A stretch of 64,000 bases of DNA. Source: Bacteroidota bacterium. Its GTDB lineage: Bacteria > Bacteroidota > Bacteroidia > Chitinophagales > Saprospiraceae. Both the position numbers and the translations under genes were made by a program. Where the stretch lies: contig WGNL01000031.1 in NCBI GenBank assembly GCA_016124585.1, forward strand, positions 22,729-86,728, given 5' to 3'. Position 1 is the stretch's first letter, and each line of letters begins with the position of its first letter. Of this stretch, positions 56,604 to 63,898 are shown one piece after another. The notes under the pieces are model-generated. The model searched no databases, was not told the DNA's origin, and saw only the letters and a list, made by a program, of their open reading frames with translations.

Positions 56604-57464
56604 ATGGGAAAAACAAGAATTTCAAAAGTCACGGTGGAAGGTGCGGACATCCATGTCATTGAGCTAAATGACTCCGAATTCATCTCACTCACCGATATTG
56701 TGAAGAAATATGATGATGACCAAATCCTTTACCGCTGGATGCGTAGTAGGAATACCTTGGAATTTCTGGGAGTATGGGAGCAGGTCTATAACCCAGATTT
56801 TAACACTACCGAATTCGATAGGTTTAGATTTGAATCAGGCCTCAATACCTTTTCCATGTCGCCAAAGAAGTGGATTGATGGCACAAATGCCATAGGTATT
56901 ATCTCGAAATCTGGCAGATATGGTGGTGGCACGTATGCCCACAAAGACATTGCCCTGGAGTTCTGTTCTTGGATTAGCCCTGTGTTTCGTTTTTATATGA
57001 TACGCGAGTTCCAAAGGTTAAAGGAGGATGAGGCAAGACAGCAAAGCCTCGAATGGGATGTGAAGCGTATCATGGCAAAGGCATCCTACCCAATACATAC
57101 AGAAGCGGTAAGGCAGCACCTTATTCCTCCAAAGATTGCGCGTACCAAACAGGAAGGATTATATTTTGCGAACGAGGCTGACTTACTCAATGTAGCGTTG
57201 TTTGGTATTAGCGCCAAGGAGTGGAAACTGCAAAATCCTGAAGCCAAAGGCAACATCCGCGACAGTGCGACGCATGAACAGCTTCTGGTGCTGTCGTTGT
57301 TGCAAGGCTTAAATGCCAAGTTGATGGAGTGGGGGAGTGATGCGAGACAACGTCTCGAACTTCTAAACAAGGCAGCCATTGATTGGATGGAAGTGATTTT
57401 GGAAAGCAGCAGCTTGAAGGAACTTCCCGGAGAAGGTAAAAAACTCAAGGGTGGGGTAGGCTAG
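56604..57464 (+). CDS. KilA-N domain protein
   Basis: 286 aa. The N-terminal half is a KilA-N DNA-binding domain: FISLTDIVKKYDDDQILYRW, TLEFLGVWEQVYNPDF, SPKKWIDGTNAIGIISKSGR, then GGGTYAHKDIALEFCSWISP and VFRFYMIREFQRLKEDEA. The C-terminal half (residues 150-286) contains a helical region with an IARTKQEGLYFANEADLLNV segment. KilA-N proteins are common in phages, plasmids and genomic islands. It lies just outside the right hairpin-ended repeat and before the RiPP locus, so it may be part of the mobile region. Function is not established. Confidence 0.88.
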   Translation: MGKTRISKVTVEGADIHVIELNDSEFISLTDIVKKYDDDQILYRWMRSRNTLEFLGVWEQVYNPDFNTTEFDRFRFESGLNTFSMSPKKWIDGTNAIGIISKSGRYGGGTYAHKDIALEFCSWISPVFRFYMIREFQRLKEDEARQQSLEWDVKRIMAKASYPIHTEAVRQHLIPPKIARTKQEGLYFANEADLLNVALFGISAKEWKLQNPEAKGNIRDSATHEQLLVLSLLQGLNAKLMEWGSDARQRLELLNKAAIDWMEVILESSSLKELPGEGKKLKGGVG

Positions 57465-58015
57465 TGGGATGGTCGTTATTTTGGTATGCAATGCTACCTT
57501 CATTTGTAGCCGCAACTTGATAATACGGCTTTCGGATTTCTTACTAAGACGTAAATGCTGTGAATAATATGCGGAAACTAAAATTGACCAACTTTAATGT
57601 TGTTTTTCTTGCGATTGGTATTTTTTTAGAAAAATAATTCCCAATTATTGCAAACGTTATTTATATTTACGGCCAACCTTAAAAACAAACTCCGTCATGA
57701 AACCAAAATCTTTCCTTTCAGGCCTTTTTTGGCCTTCCAAATTCTCAAGCCTAAGTCTTCAATTCATTAGGTTCGCCAAGCATAGCGAAACACCTTTTAG
57801 CATTTTGCTAAAATCTTGTACTTGAATTAATGTGGTAGTGTCTAACAGGACTGTTTTGGGCTGATATCTGTCTAGGCAGAGATAATCGGTTTAACACGGT
57901 GTGCTATATGATTAAGCTCTCCCACGCTTTTTTATGGTACAGTAAGCAGTGTCTGGTTTTGTGCTCAAGGCTGTTCCATCTTTAATAAAAACATTGCGGA
58001 TATTCTCAAAAAAAC
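57465..58015 (+). other. Gene-free region before the RiPP locus
   Basis: AT-rich. A 42-codon open frame at 57697-57825 exists but has no recognisable feature. At 57878-57894 CTGTCTAGGCAGAG forms a short imperfect inverted repeat. No clear promoter could be fixed, although the RiPP transcript must start here. Confidence 0.35.
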
Positions 58016-58056
58016 CTGCTCCGGTACCGAGGGCGCGTGCGCCTGATACCGTGCAG
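58016..58056 (+). promoter_or_regulatory. Conserved structured leader upstream of precursor 1
   Basis: This 41-base block recurs at 59007-59047. It can fold as CTGC / GCAG, then CGGTA / TACCG, then GGCG-CGTG-CGCC. The two copies differ at only two bases, both in the unpaired internal loop (CCGAG against CGGAT). A further 28 almost identical bases (to TTCACCATAAAATT) lead to the start codon. May be an RNA regulatory leader or a processing signal. Confidence 0.55.
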
Positions 58057-58091
58057 TGGTGCTATTTAATTCACCATAAAATTTTTAAATT

Positions 58092-58913
58092 ATGGCAACT
58101 CAAAAAAGCGATTTGAAGCTTGATGGCTTCGTCGAAAGCGTTCGTCCTGACCCGAAATCAAACGAACAGGTTCAACTGCTCCAAGGATACCTTGGAGGGT
58201 CGAGCGAACAAGGGCATGTGCGGCTTTATTTCGATGAGGAACTGAACAACTTCGTTGACGTGCCAAAGGCTGACATCTTGCATTGTGTTCCAAATGACAA
58301 GTCTGAAAATCCTCTTGGCGGCAGTCGCATCTGGGTGAAAAAGGCGACCGTGGTAACCTTTGGAGATACTGCTACCGCCAACCGTGCAAAGTCGAGCTTC
58401 CTGGAGGGAGACTTGATCAGTGCTTATGGAAACTTGGGAATCGGGAAGCAGGCCGACTTAACACTTCAAGATTTTCCTGGTATTACGCCTTCACAACTGC
58501 CGGGTTGTGTATCGCTAGGTAATGGGGCCTGCATCACGAACAACCTACCATGTAGAACTATTGGTATTGCTTGCAATATTACAGGCCCTATTTCAATTGG
58601 GGTACCATGCATACCGAGTAAGTTTACTATTTGCCAAACAAGGTTTGGGATACCATGTCTGGTTAGTATTGTGAAGCCTAGCTGTTTGCGCACGTGTGTA
58701 CAACCAAGCTGTGGCCGTACCTGCATACAGTTTACCTGCAATCCTCGGATTTGTGACTTTGTAGCTTGTCGGAATGCTTCCTTGCAGACAGGACCGGTAA
58801 CGACCACCGTAATCAACCCAACGGTTGACATCAATGACGCCATTGCTGCCCAACAGCAGCAGATGTTCCAAGGTGCGTTCAATCCGTTCCAGACGGGCGG
58901 GTTCGGTATGTGA
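58092..58913 (+). CDS. Candidate lanthipeptide-like precursor protein 1
   Basis: 273 aa. Residues 1-112 form a leader almost identical to that of the next gene (SDLKLDGFVESVRPDPKSNE; HVRLYFDEELNNFVDVPKAD; ENPLGGSRIWVKK; SSFLEGDLISAY). Residues 139-226 hold 14 Cys, first with spacing 7-12 and then a ladder at 198, 202, 207, 211, 216, 221 and 226, mostly Ser-Cys or Thr-Cys. The last 35 residues (INPTVDINDAIAAQQQQMFQ then FNPFQTG) are conserved with copy 2. No signal peptide or known enzyme fold. Together with the downstream kinase, HopA1 lyase and LanC genes this looks like a RiPP substrate, very long for the class. Alternatives are a Cys-rich structural or metal-binding protein. Confidence 0.7.
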   Translation: MATQKSDLKLDGFVESVRPDPKSNEQVQLLQGYLGGSSEQGHVRLYFDEELNNFVDVPKADILHCVPNDKSENPLGGSRIWVKKATVVTFGDTATANRAKSSFLEGDLISAYGNLGIGKQADLTLQDFPGITPSQLPGCVSLGNGACITNNLPCRTIGIACNITGPISIGVPCIPSKFTICQTRFGIPCLVSIVKPSCLRTCVQPSCGRTCIQFTCNPRICDFVACRNASLQTGPVTTTVINPTVDINDAIAAQQQQMFQGAFNPFQTGGFGM

Positions 58914-58929
58914 TTTTATGAACAATGGA

Positions 58930-58961
58930 GGGAGGCCATCGGGCCTCCCCCTGTTTTTTTT
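58930..58961 (+). terminator. Rho-independent terminator after precursor 1
   Basis: GGGAGGCC - ATCG - GGCCTCCC, a perfect 8-bp stem, followed by CCCTG and eight T. It ends the first precursor transcript 17 bases after its stop. Confidence 0.88.
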
Positions 58962-59006
58962 GAAATTCGATAAAGAGCAACCAAGGTTTTCCCAAAGAAA
59001 AAACCC

Positions 59007-59047
59007 CTGCTCCGGTACGGATGGCGCGTGCGCCTGATACCGTGCAG
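59007..59047 (+). promoter_or_regulatory. Conserved structured leader upstream of precursor 2
   Basis: Second copy of the fold described at 58016-58056, placed 36 bases before the ATG of precursor 2. It lies downstream of the terminator of precursor 1, so it must belong to a separate transcript or to read-through. Confidence 0.55.
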
Positions 59048-59083
59048 AGGTGCTATTTAATTCACCATAAAATTAGAAAAATT

Positions 59084-59827
59084 ATGGCAACTCAAAAAAG
59101 CGATTTGAAGCTTGACGGCTTTGTCGCGAGCGTTCGTCCTGACCCAAAATCCAACGAACAGGCCACCCTGCTTCAAGGTTATCTTGGGAAATCAAGCGAG
59201 GCAGAGCATGTTCGGGTCTATTTTGATGAAGAGCTGAACAACTTTGTGGACGTGCCAAAGGCTGACATCCTGCACTGTGTTTCAAATGATAGGTCTGAAA
59301 ACCCACTCGGTGGTAGCCGTATTTGGGTAAAAAAATCAACAGTGGTCATCTTTGGAGACCCAGCCTCGGCCAACCGTGCAAAGTCGAGCTTCCTGGAGGG
59401 GGACTTAATCAGTGCCTATGACAACATGGTTTTGGGTGGACAAAAAGTTCCTGAAATATATCTGACAAAAATCTGTACCATCTTACGCACTGCGGCGACG
59501 GTATGCTGCCCTTCCAAGTTGATAGCCTGCCAAGCCAGTATTAAATCACCTTGTCAAGATGTCAGCATTGTACAACCAAGCTGCGTCAAGACCTGTCTAC
59601 AGTTTACTTGCCTCCAAACTTGTCGATTTGTTAGCTGCTTCAAGTCTTGTTGGGCGCCAACCTGTTTTAAATCCTGTTTGCCAAATGCGTGCACCATTTG
59701 CTTTACAGGCTCAATTCACACGACTATAAACCCTACTGTCGAAATCAGTGCTGACATTGCTGCCCAACAACAGCAAATGTTCCAAGGCACATTCGATCCG
59801 TTCCAGACTGGAAATTACGGCTATTGA
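59084..59827 (+). CDS. Candidate lanthipeptide-like precursor protein 2
   Basis: 247 aa. The start at 59084 is fixed by alignment with precursor 1 (both begin MATQKSDLKLDGFV); an earlier in-frame codon would read through the conserved leader RNA. The 112-residue leader is nearly identical to copy 1. Residues 131-206 contain 15 Cys; from 167 the ladder runs 167, 171, 176, 180, 185, 189, 194, 198, 203, an exact alternation of 4 and 5, with Ser or Thr before eight of the nine (PSCVKTCLQFTCLQTC, then FVSCFKSCWAPTCFKSC). The tail INPTVEISADIAAQQQQMFQ and FDPFQTG matches copy 1. The middle has diverged while ends are fixed, as in RiPP precursor families. Confidence 0.7.
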   Translation: MATQKSDLKLDGFVASVRPDPKSNEQATLLQGYLGKSSEAEHVRVYFDEELNNFVDVPKADILHCVSNDRSENPLGGSRIWVKKSTVVIFGDPASANRAKSSFLEGDLISAYDNMVLGGQKVPEIYLTKICTILRTAATVCCPSKLIACQASIKSPCQDVSIVQPSCVKTCLQFTCLQTCRFVSCFKSCWAPTCFKSCLPNACTICFTGSIHTTINPTVEISADIAAQQQQMFQGTFDPFQTGNYGY

Positions 59828-59845
59828 ATCTTTCGCTAAAATGGA

Positions 59846-59873
59846 GGGAGGCCCTGTGCCTCCTCCTGTTTTA
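59846..59873 (+). terminator. Terminator after precursor 2
   Basis: GGGAGGC - CCTGT - GCCTCCT (7 bp, one G-U pair) followed by CCTGTTTTATT, 19 bases after the stop. Resembles the terminator of precursor 1. Downstream genes then need read-through or their own promoter. Confidence 0.7.
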
Positions 59874-59908
59874 TTAATCATAATTTTTTCACCATTCATC
59901 ATTGCCTT

Positions 59909-61042
59909 ATGATACTGACCTTTGAAAACATTGCCCATTACCTCCTTGAAAAAGGATTGGTGACGCTCGACGACATCGTCGCTGGCAAATTCAGCGTGCG
60001 GGACAACAGCAGCCGCAATACAAACTTTGCTGTAAACAAAGAGCACCCACCGGGCTACCTCGTAAAGCAGGTACGCGCCAAGGACATGGAAAAGACGCAG
60101 ACCATGCGCATTGAAGCAACTTGTTATTGGCTCGCCAACAACGACGAGCAATATCAGGTGCTCAAGAATTTCCTGCCCAAGTACCACGAGTACGACTATT
60201 TGAACCACATCCTCATCATTGAACTTTTGCCAGAAGTGCAGAGCCTTTACGACTACCATTACGGAACGGGGAACTTTCCGATCCCAGTGGCCGAAAGCTT
60301 GGCTGACCTGATGGCTTCCTACCATTGTTACGAGCTTGGCAAGGTTCAGCAAGGGCGCAGCTTCCAGCTTTTCAAGAAAAACAAGCCTTGGGTGTTTAGT
60401 CTCTTGGACAACAGCTTGGACGAATGGATGAACAGCAGCATGGGATCCGCTGAAAAACAGGTGCTCCAACTCGTGCTCAAGAATCAGGAATTTGTTGAGC
60501 TTCTCAAACCCATCAGGGAAGACTGGGAGGTGACCAGCTTATTACATGGCGACATCAAGTTCCCCAATTTCATCATAAACCGTAGCTATGATGAGTCTGC
60601 TGCCCCTGATGTGCGCCTAATCGACTGGGAATTGGCCGATATGGGCGACCCACTCTGGGATGTGGCAGCCATTTTCCAAAACTACCTTTCACTCTGGGTG
60701 TCGGTGGAGATTGCGAACCAACAGCAGGGGCAAAAACAGCTTCAAACTTTTTCGTTGGAAAACATGCAGCCGTCAATCAATGCTTTTTGGAAAAAATACG
60801 TTGCAAACAATGGTTGGGATGTCGCCGACACACAGGCAAAGCTTGATAAAACCGTGCGCTACACCGCATTCAAGCTGCTCCATTCCTGCTTCGAAAGTTC
60901 CCAATATTCAAAAGATATCCAGCTTTTCACAGCCAAAACCCTCCAACTAAGTCTCAACCTGCTCAAGTTCCCCAACGAAGCTGTTGGTGAATTGCTGGGC
61001 ATACAAAAACAATGTAACAATGCAACAGCTACCGCTTATTGA
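59909..61042 (+). CDS. APH/choline-kinase-like phosphotransferase of the RiPP locus
   Basis: 377-aa kinase-fold protein. An N-lobe Lys (Lys53 in YLVKQVRAKD) and Glu69 are candidate ATP-site residues. The C-lobe has Brenner motif HGDIKFPN (His213, Asp215, Asn220) and the metal-binding Asp239 in LIDWELADMGDP. This is the aminoglycoside phosphotransferase superfamily. In thioamitide and class V lanthipeptide clusters such a kinase phosphorylates Ser/Thr of the precursor, after which a HopA1-like lyase eliminates phosphate. The next gene encodes exactly that lyase and overlaps by 23 bases. The role as precursor kinase is inferred from this pairing. Confidence 0.82.
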   Translation: MILTFENIAHYLLEKGLVTLDDIVAGKFSVRDNSSRNTNFAVNKEHPPGYLVKQVRAKDMEKTQTMRIEATCYWLANNDEQYQVLKNFLPKYHEYDYLNHILIIELLPEVQSLYDYHYGTGNFPIPVAESLADLMASYHCYELGKVQQGRSFQLFKKNKPWVFSLLDNSLDEWMNSSMGSAEKQVLQLVLKNQEFVELLKPIREDWEVTSLLHGDIKFPNFIINRSYDESAAPDVRLIDWELADMGDPLWDVAAIFQNYLSLWVSVEIANQQQGQKQLQTFSLENMQPSINAFWKKYVANNGWDVADTQAKLDKTVRYTAFKLLHSCFESSQYSKDIQLFTAKTLQLSLNLLKFPNEAVGELLGIQKQCNNATATAY

Positions 61043-62033
61043 CCAAATAAAAAACATCGTGGCCGACTTGGATATTGACGCCGAGGGAAATGTCTCCTTC
61101 AAGGGCATTCAACATCCTAACGCTAACCATCCAAACGCTTCGCCTGATGTCCGCCTCTATTTCCACCTGGTGAACGTGCTGTACTCAAATTGCTATACTG
61201 GACAATCCGGTGATACAATTCCAGCAACAGCTGTCACACCAGAAGCTGCTGCTGGATTCGTAGGTCGGCTTAAGGCTGCCAACCACAACCAGGAACGTTT
61301 TGACCATGGTTGGGAAGTGGCTGAAGTGGAGCACGGCGGCAACATCTTGGTGAGAAAGGGCGCCAGCAGGCGCACTATTTTTCCTGGTGACTTCTTGAGG
61401 GAAAGTTTCGGGCAGGCATTGCTTCAGTCCAACGAACGCGTAAAGTTGTTTGTCCGTCCCGAATTGGAAGAAGACCCCAATACGGGTGGATTCTACCATG
61501 CTTTTGGCGAGACACAGCTCGACTTCAATCCACAAAATTGGGTTCGCCTCTACTTTCACCTAGCGCCAACAGGGGCTGAGCCTTTATTGGAATTTCTGAC
61601 CACCAAGCTCAATGAATGGCAAGTGCCTTACCAGTTCAAGTGCCTGCACAATCCCGCCAGCTATGGTCGGCATGACTCAGCGGTGCTTTACCTTGACAAG
61701 CGGTACTTGACCATCGTTTTTGAAATAATTAAGGAGGGGATTGCTCAAATGCGCCCTTGGCTTCAACCAGGAGTACCACTTTTTTCGAAGCAAGTGACCG
61801 AAGGAATCGGCTTTGCCGAAAACCCTTTTGACCCCAATGAGAGCTTTGGCACCAGTCGCTGCAAAGTGTTGGCTCAAGGCTTGGTGGATGCTTGGAAAGA
61901 GCAAGCGCCCAAAGAGACTTGGTTGAGCCACGTGCTGAAAAGCATCGAAAGGTCCTTCCTCAGTACAGAAGAATTTTACCGAAATCCAAATTCGAAATAC
62001 CCATATCAGTTCCCTGATTTTGAACAAAACTGA
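61020..62033 (+). CDS. HopA1-family phosphoserine/threonine lyase-like protein
   Basis: 337 aa (ATG 61020, overlapping the kinase gene by 23 bases; an upstream TTG at 60984 is less likely). It matches the HopA1 family of type III effector-like lyases: NHNQERFDHGWEVAEVEHGG, RKGASRRTIFPGDFL, GFYHAFGETQLDFNPQNWVR, LYFHLAPTGAEPLLEFL, VPYQFKCLHNPASYGRHDSA, VLYLDKRYLTIV, PLFSKQVTEGIGFAENP and SFGTSRCKVLAQGL. In thioamitide and class V lanthipeptide pathways, members eliminate phosphate from phospho-Ser/Thr to give dehydroamino acids. Here it lies between the kinase and LanC genes, giving a complete dehydration and cyclisation set. Confidence 0.85.
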   Translation: MQQLPLIDQIKNIVADLDIDAEGNVSFKGIQHPNANHPNASPDVRLYFHLVNVLYSNCYTGQSGDTIPATAVTPEAAAGFVGRLKAANHNQERFDHGWEVAEVEHGGNILVRKGASRRTIFPGDFLRESFGQALLQSNERVKLFVRPELEEDPNTGGFYHAFGETQLDFNPQNWVRLYFHLAPTGAEPLLEFLTTKLNEWQVPYQFKCLHNPASYGRHDSAVLYLDKRYLTIVFEIIKEGIAQMRPWLQPGVPLFSKQVTEGIGFAENPFDPNESFGTSRCKVLAQGLVDAWKEQAPKETWLSHVLKSIERSFLSTEEFYRNPNSKYPYQFPDFEQN

Positions 62034-62064
62034 TATTCAATCCAACATTAAAACCATCAATAAA

Positions 62065-63300
62065 ATGAATCCAAAATATCTCCAAACAGCCACTCGCCTT
62101 GGCAACCGAATCTGCCGGGATGCCATTCGCCACAAAGGACTAAGTAATTGGATAGCCGCAGGCTCAGACCCTGAAACCCCAATGTCTTCAAAACCTTACT
62201 ATCATTCACTCAAGGGGGATTGGTACAGTGGCACATCGGGCATTGCTTTTTTTCTGGCCAACCTATTTACTGTGAGCGGGGAACGTTTGCATAGGCAGGT
62301 AGCTGTCGAAGCGATGCGGCAAGCATTGTCGGCACTGCCTGAAATAGAGCACGGTAAACTTGGCTTTCATTCTGGGGTCACCGGGATTGGCTTCGCTGCC
62401 GTTCATGTAGGTGAACTTTTGGCATGTCCCGACCTAACCGAAGATGGCCTGAAAGCCCTTACATCACTCGACGACCTACCTTTCGACGGCTATACCCTTG
62501 ATGTGGTGGATGGATGCGCCGGGGCTATACCCGCAGTGTTGAGCATCGCCCGGCGCTACCCTTCGCCCAAATTTGATTCGCTTTTGGACAAAATGGGCAA
62601 GCACCTGCTTGAAACCATGGAAAAAGAACCATCTGGATATTCATGGCCGACATTTCCAGGTGCAAAATCCAACCTGACAGGGCTGGCGCACGGCACGTCG
62701 GGCATTGCTTCGGCGCTGTTGGAACTATGGGCGCATACGGGTGACGCCACTTACCTAAACGTGGCTACAGGAGGCTTCGCCTATGAAGAAAGCCATTTTG
62801 TGCCTGAAAAAAAGAACTGGCCAGATTTCCGCAATTACTCTGATTACGAAGGCCTGCAAATGGCCGAACCCACAGGGCCGACTTGTGGCTGTGCTTGGTG
62901 TCATGGTGCACCTGGTATCGGTATGGCTCGCTTACGGGCCTTCGAGCTGACACAAAACCCAAGCTATCGCCACTTTGCTGAGCAGGCTGTCGAGACCACT
63001 GCTGAGAGCTTGGACAATGGGCTGATGGCTAACTTCTCACTCTGCCACGGTGTGTGCGGGAATGCAGACCTGCTCCTTTATGCTGCAGATGTGTTGGGCG
63101 ACGAAGCATTGGTGAGCAAAGCAGAAACAGCGGTGGAGCGCCTTATTACCGATTTCGAACAAAAGGGCACACCCATTCCCAATGGCGGACAAAACGACTT
63201 CTTTGTGCCGGACATGATGCTCGGCTTGGCAGGTATGGGCTACTGCCTGTTGCGACTGGCAGACAGGCAGCGGTTTGGGTCGGTGTTGTTGTTGAATTGA
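62065..63300 (+). CDS. LanC-family lanthionine cyclase
   Basis: 411 aa from ATG 62065 (a TTG at 62020 would overlap the previous gene). It is a full LanC-type toroid: WYSGTSGIAFFL, GFHSGVTGIGFAAVHV, VVDGCAGAIPAVL, GLAHGTSGIASALLELW, CAWCHGAPGIGMARLRAFEL, SLCHGVCGNADLLLYAA and LGLAGMGYCLLRLAD are its successive GxxG-type helical repeats. Zinc ligands expected from NisC are present: Cys279 (WCHG), Cys327 and His328 (CHG); His209 (AHG) fits the catalytic His. Such enzymes add Cys thiols to dehydroalanine or dehydrobutyrine, forming (methyl)lanthionine. It is the last gene of the RiPP group; no dedicated protease or exporter follows inside the window. Confidence 0.92.
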   Translation: MNPKYLQTATRLGNRICRDAIRHKGLSNWIAAGSDPETPMSSKPYYHSLKGDWYSGTSGIAFFLANLFTVSGERLHRQVAVEAMRQALSALPEIEHGKLGFHSGVTGIGFAAVHVGELLACPDLTEDGLKALTSLDDLPFDGYTLDVVDGCAGAIPAVLSIARRYPSPKFDSLLDKMGKHLLETMEKEPSGYSWPTFPGAKSNLTGLAHGTSGIASALLELWAHTGDATYLNVATGGFAYEESHFVPEKKNWPDFRNYSDYEGLQMAEPTGPTCGCAWCHGAPGIGMARLRAFELTQNPSYRHFAEQAVETTAESLDNGLMANFSLCHGVCGNADLLLYAADVLGDEALVSKAETAVERLITDFEQKGTPIPNGGQNDFFVPDMMLGLAGMGYCLLRLADRQRFGSVLLLN

Positions 63301-63379
63301 GAATTACGTGACATGGCAAGTATGGCGATGATGATCAAAAACTTTGGTGTCACCAATCAGTCGTCGCCATTATTGTGTA

Positions 63380-63790
63380 TTACCCTGAAATAGGTTGACA
63401 GGTATTTGTGGAAAAATGTTCCGTTTGGGGCATCCCGCCACCCATGTTTCCGCCGCCGCTGGCGGCGTTTGGTTTTGTTGTCTTCTTTAGTAGGTCAGTT
63501 TCCCTTCTCTTCCACCTCATCCGCAGGCCGCCGATGCGCCTGCGGTGCACCTCGTCCGGGGTTCGGGAGTCGAGCGAGGCGTACGGCCGTTCCCTGTTTT
63601 AGGCGCCGCTGGTGTCGGCCACCTCCGCCACGGCCCTGCGGTGCTCCACGAGGTTTCGGCCCTGGAGCATCTCCTCCTTGATGGCCCTGTTCATCCTTTC
63701 GGTTAGTGCGTTCTCGTAGGGGGCGCCGTTGTCGGTCATGATAATCCGCACCTTGTACGCCATCAGCAGCCTGGTGTAGGCGTGGCGGCA
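63380..63790 (-). pseudogene. Remnant of an IS3-family transposase (integrase core end)
   Basis: Read on the minus strand, it shows QYCRHAYTRLLMAYKVRI, MTDNGAPYENALTERMN and AIKEEML, then a stop TAA at 63599-63601 where IS3 transposases have Tyr, then in the same frame NRERPYASLDSRTPDEVHRR. The N-terminal half, including the first catalytic Asp, is missing and the frame shifts before QYC. It is therefore a pseudogene. The frame remains open to the terminal repeat. Confidence 0.8.
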
Positions 63791-63849
63791 GTACTGGACA
63801 TTCCTTGACTGTCATAGGCTTGCACTTGGTGCGTCAACTTATTTCAGGG
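63383..63849 (-). mobile_element. Internally deleted IS3-family element with both ends
   Basis: 467 bp bounded by inverted repeats: CCCTGAAATAGGTTGAC at 63383-63399 and GTCAACTTATTTCAGGG at 63833-63849 (one mismatch in 17). Far too short for an intact IS3-family element, so most of the transposase is lost. Base composition is much richer in G and C than the neighbouring genes, which indicates recent arrival from another source. Confidence 0.7.
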
Positions 63850-63898
63850 CGATTCAAACGGTAGCGTCCTGATTTTTGTCTACACAAGATTAAGGAAT

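Noticed and set aside
57697..57825. Open frame of 42 codons (MKPKSFLSGLFW start) before the RiPP locus
   Set aside because: No homology signal, no clear ribosome site and no conserved neighbour; kept only as a remark.
59021..59083. Upstream in-frame start that extends precursor 2 by 21 residues
   Set aside because: The extension would translate the conserved structured leader and is not present in precursor 1; both proteins align from MATQKSD.
58501..59700. Cys-rich proteins considered as metallothioneins or disulfide-rich toxins
   Set aside because: The long constant leader and tail, Ser/Thr-Cys pattern and adjacent LanC, HopA1 and kinase genes fit a RiPP better; not fully excluded.
63495..63815. 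106-codon minus-strand frame in the GC-rich region at the right edge
   Set aside because: Wrong frame of the transposase remnant; the true frame shows MTDNGAPYENAL and NRERPYASL.
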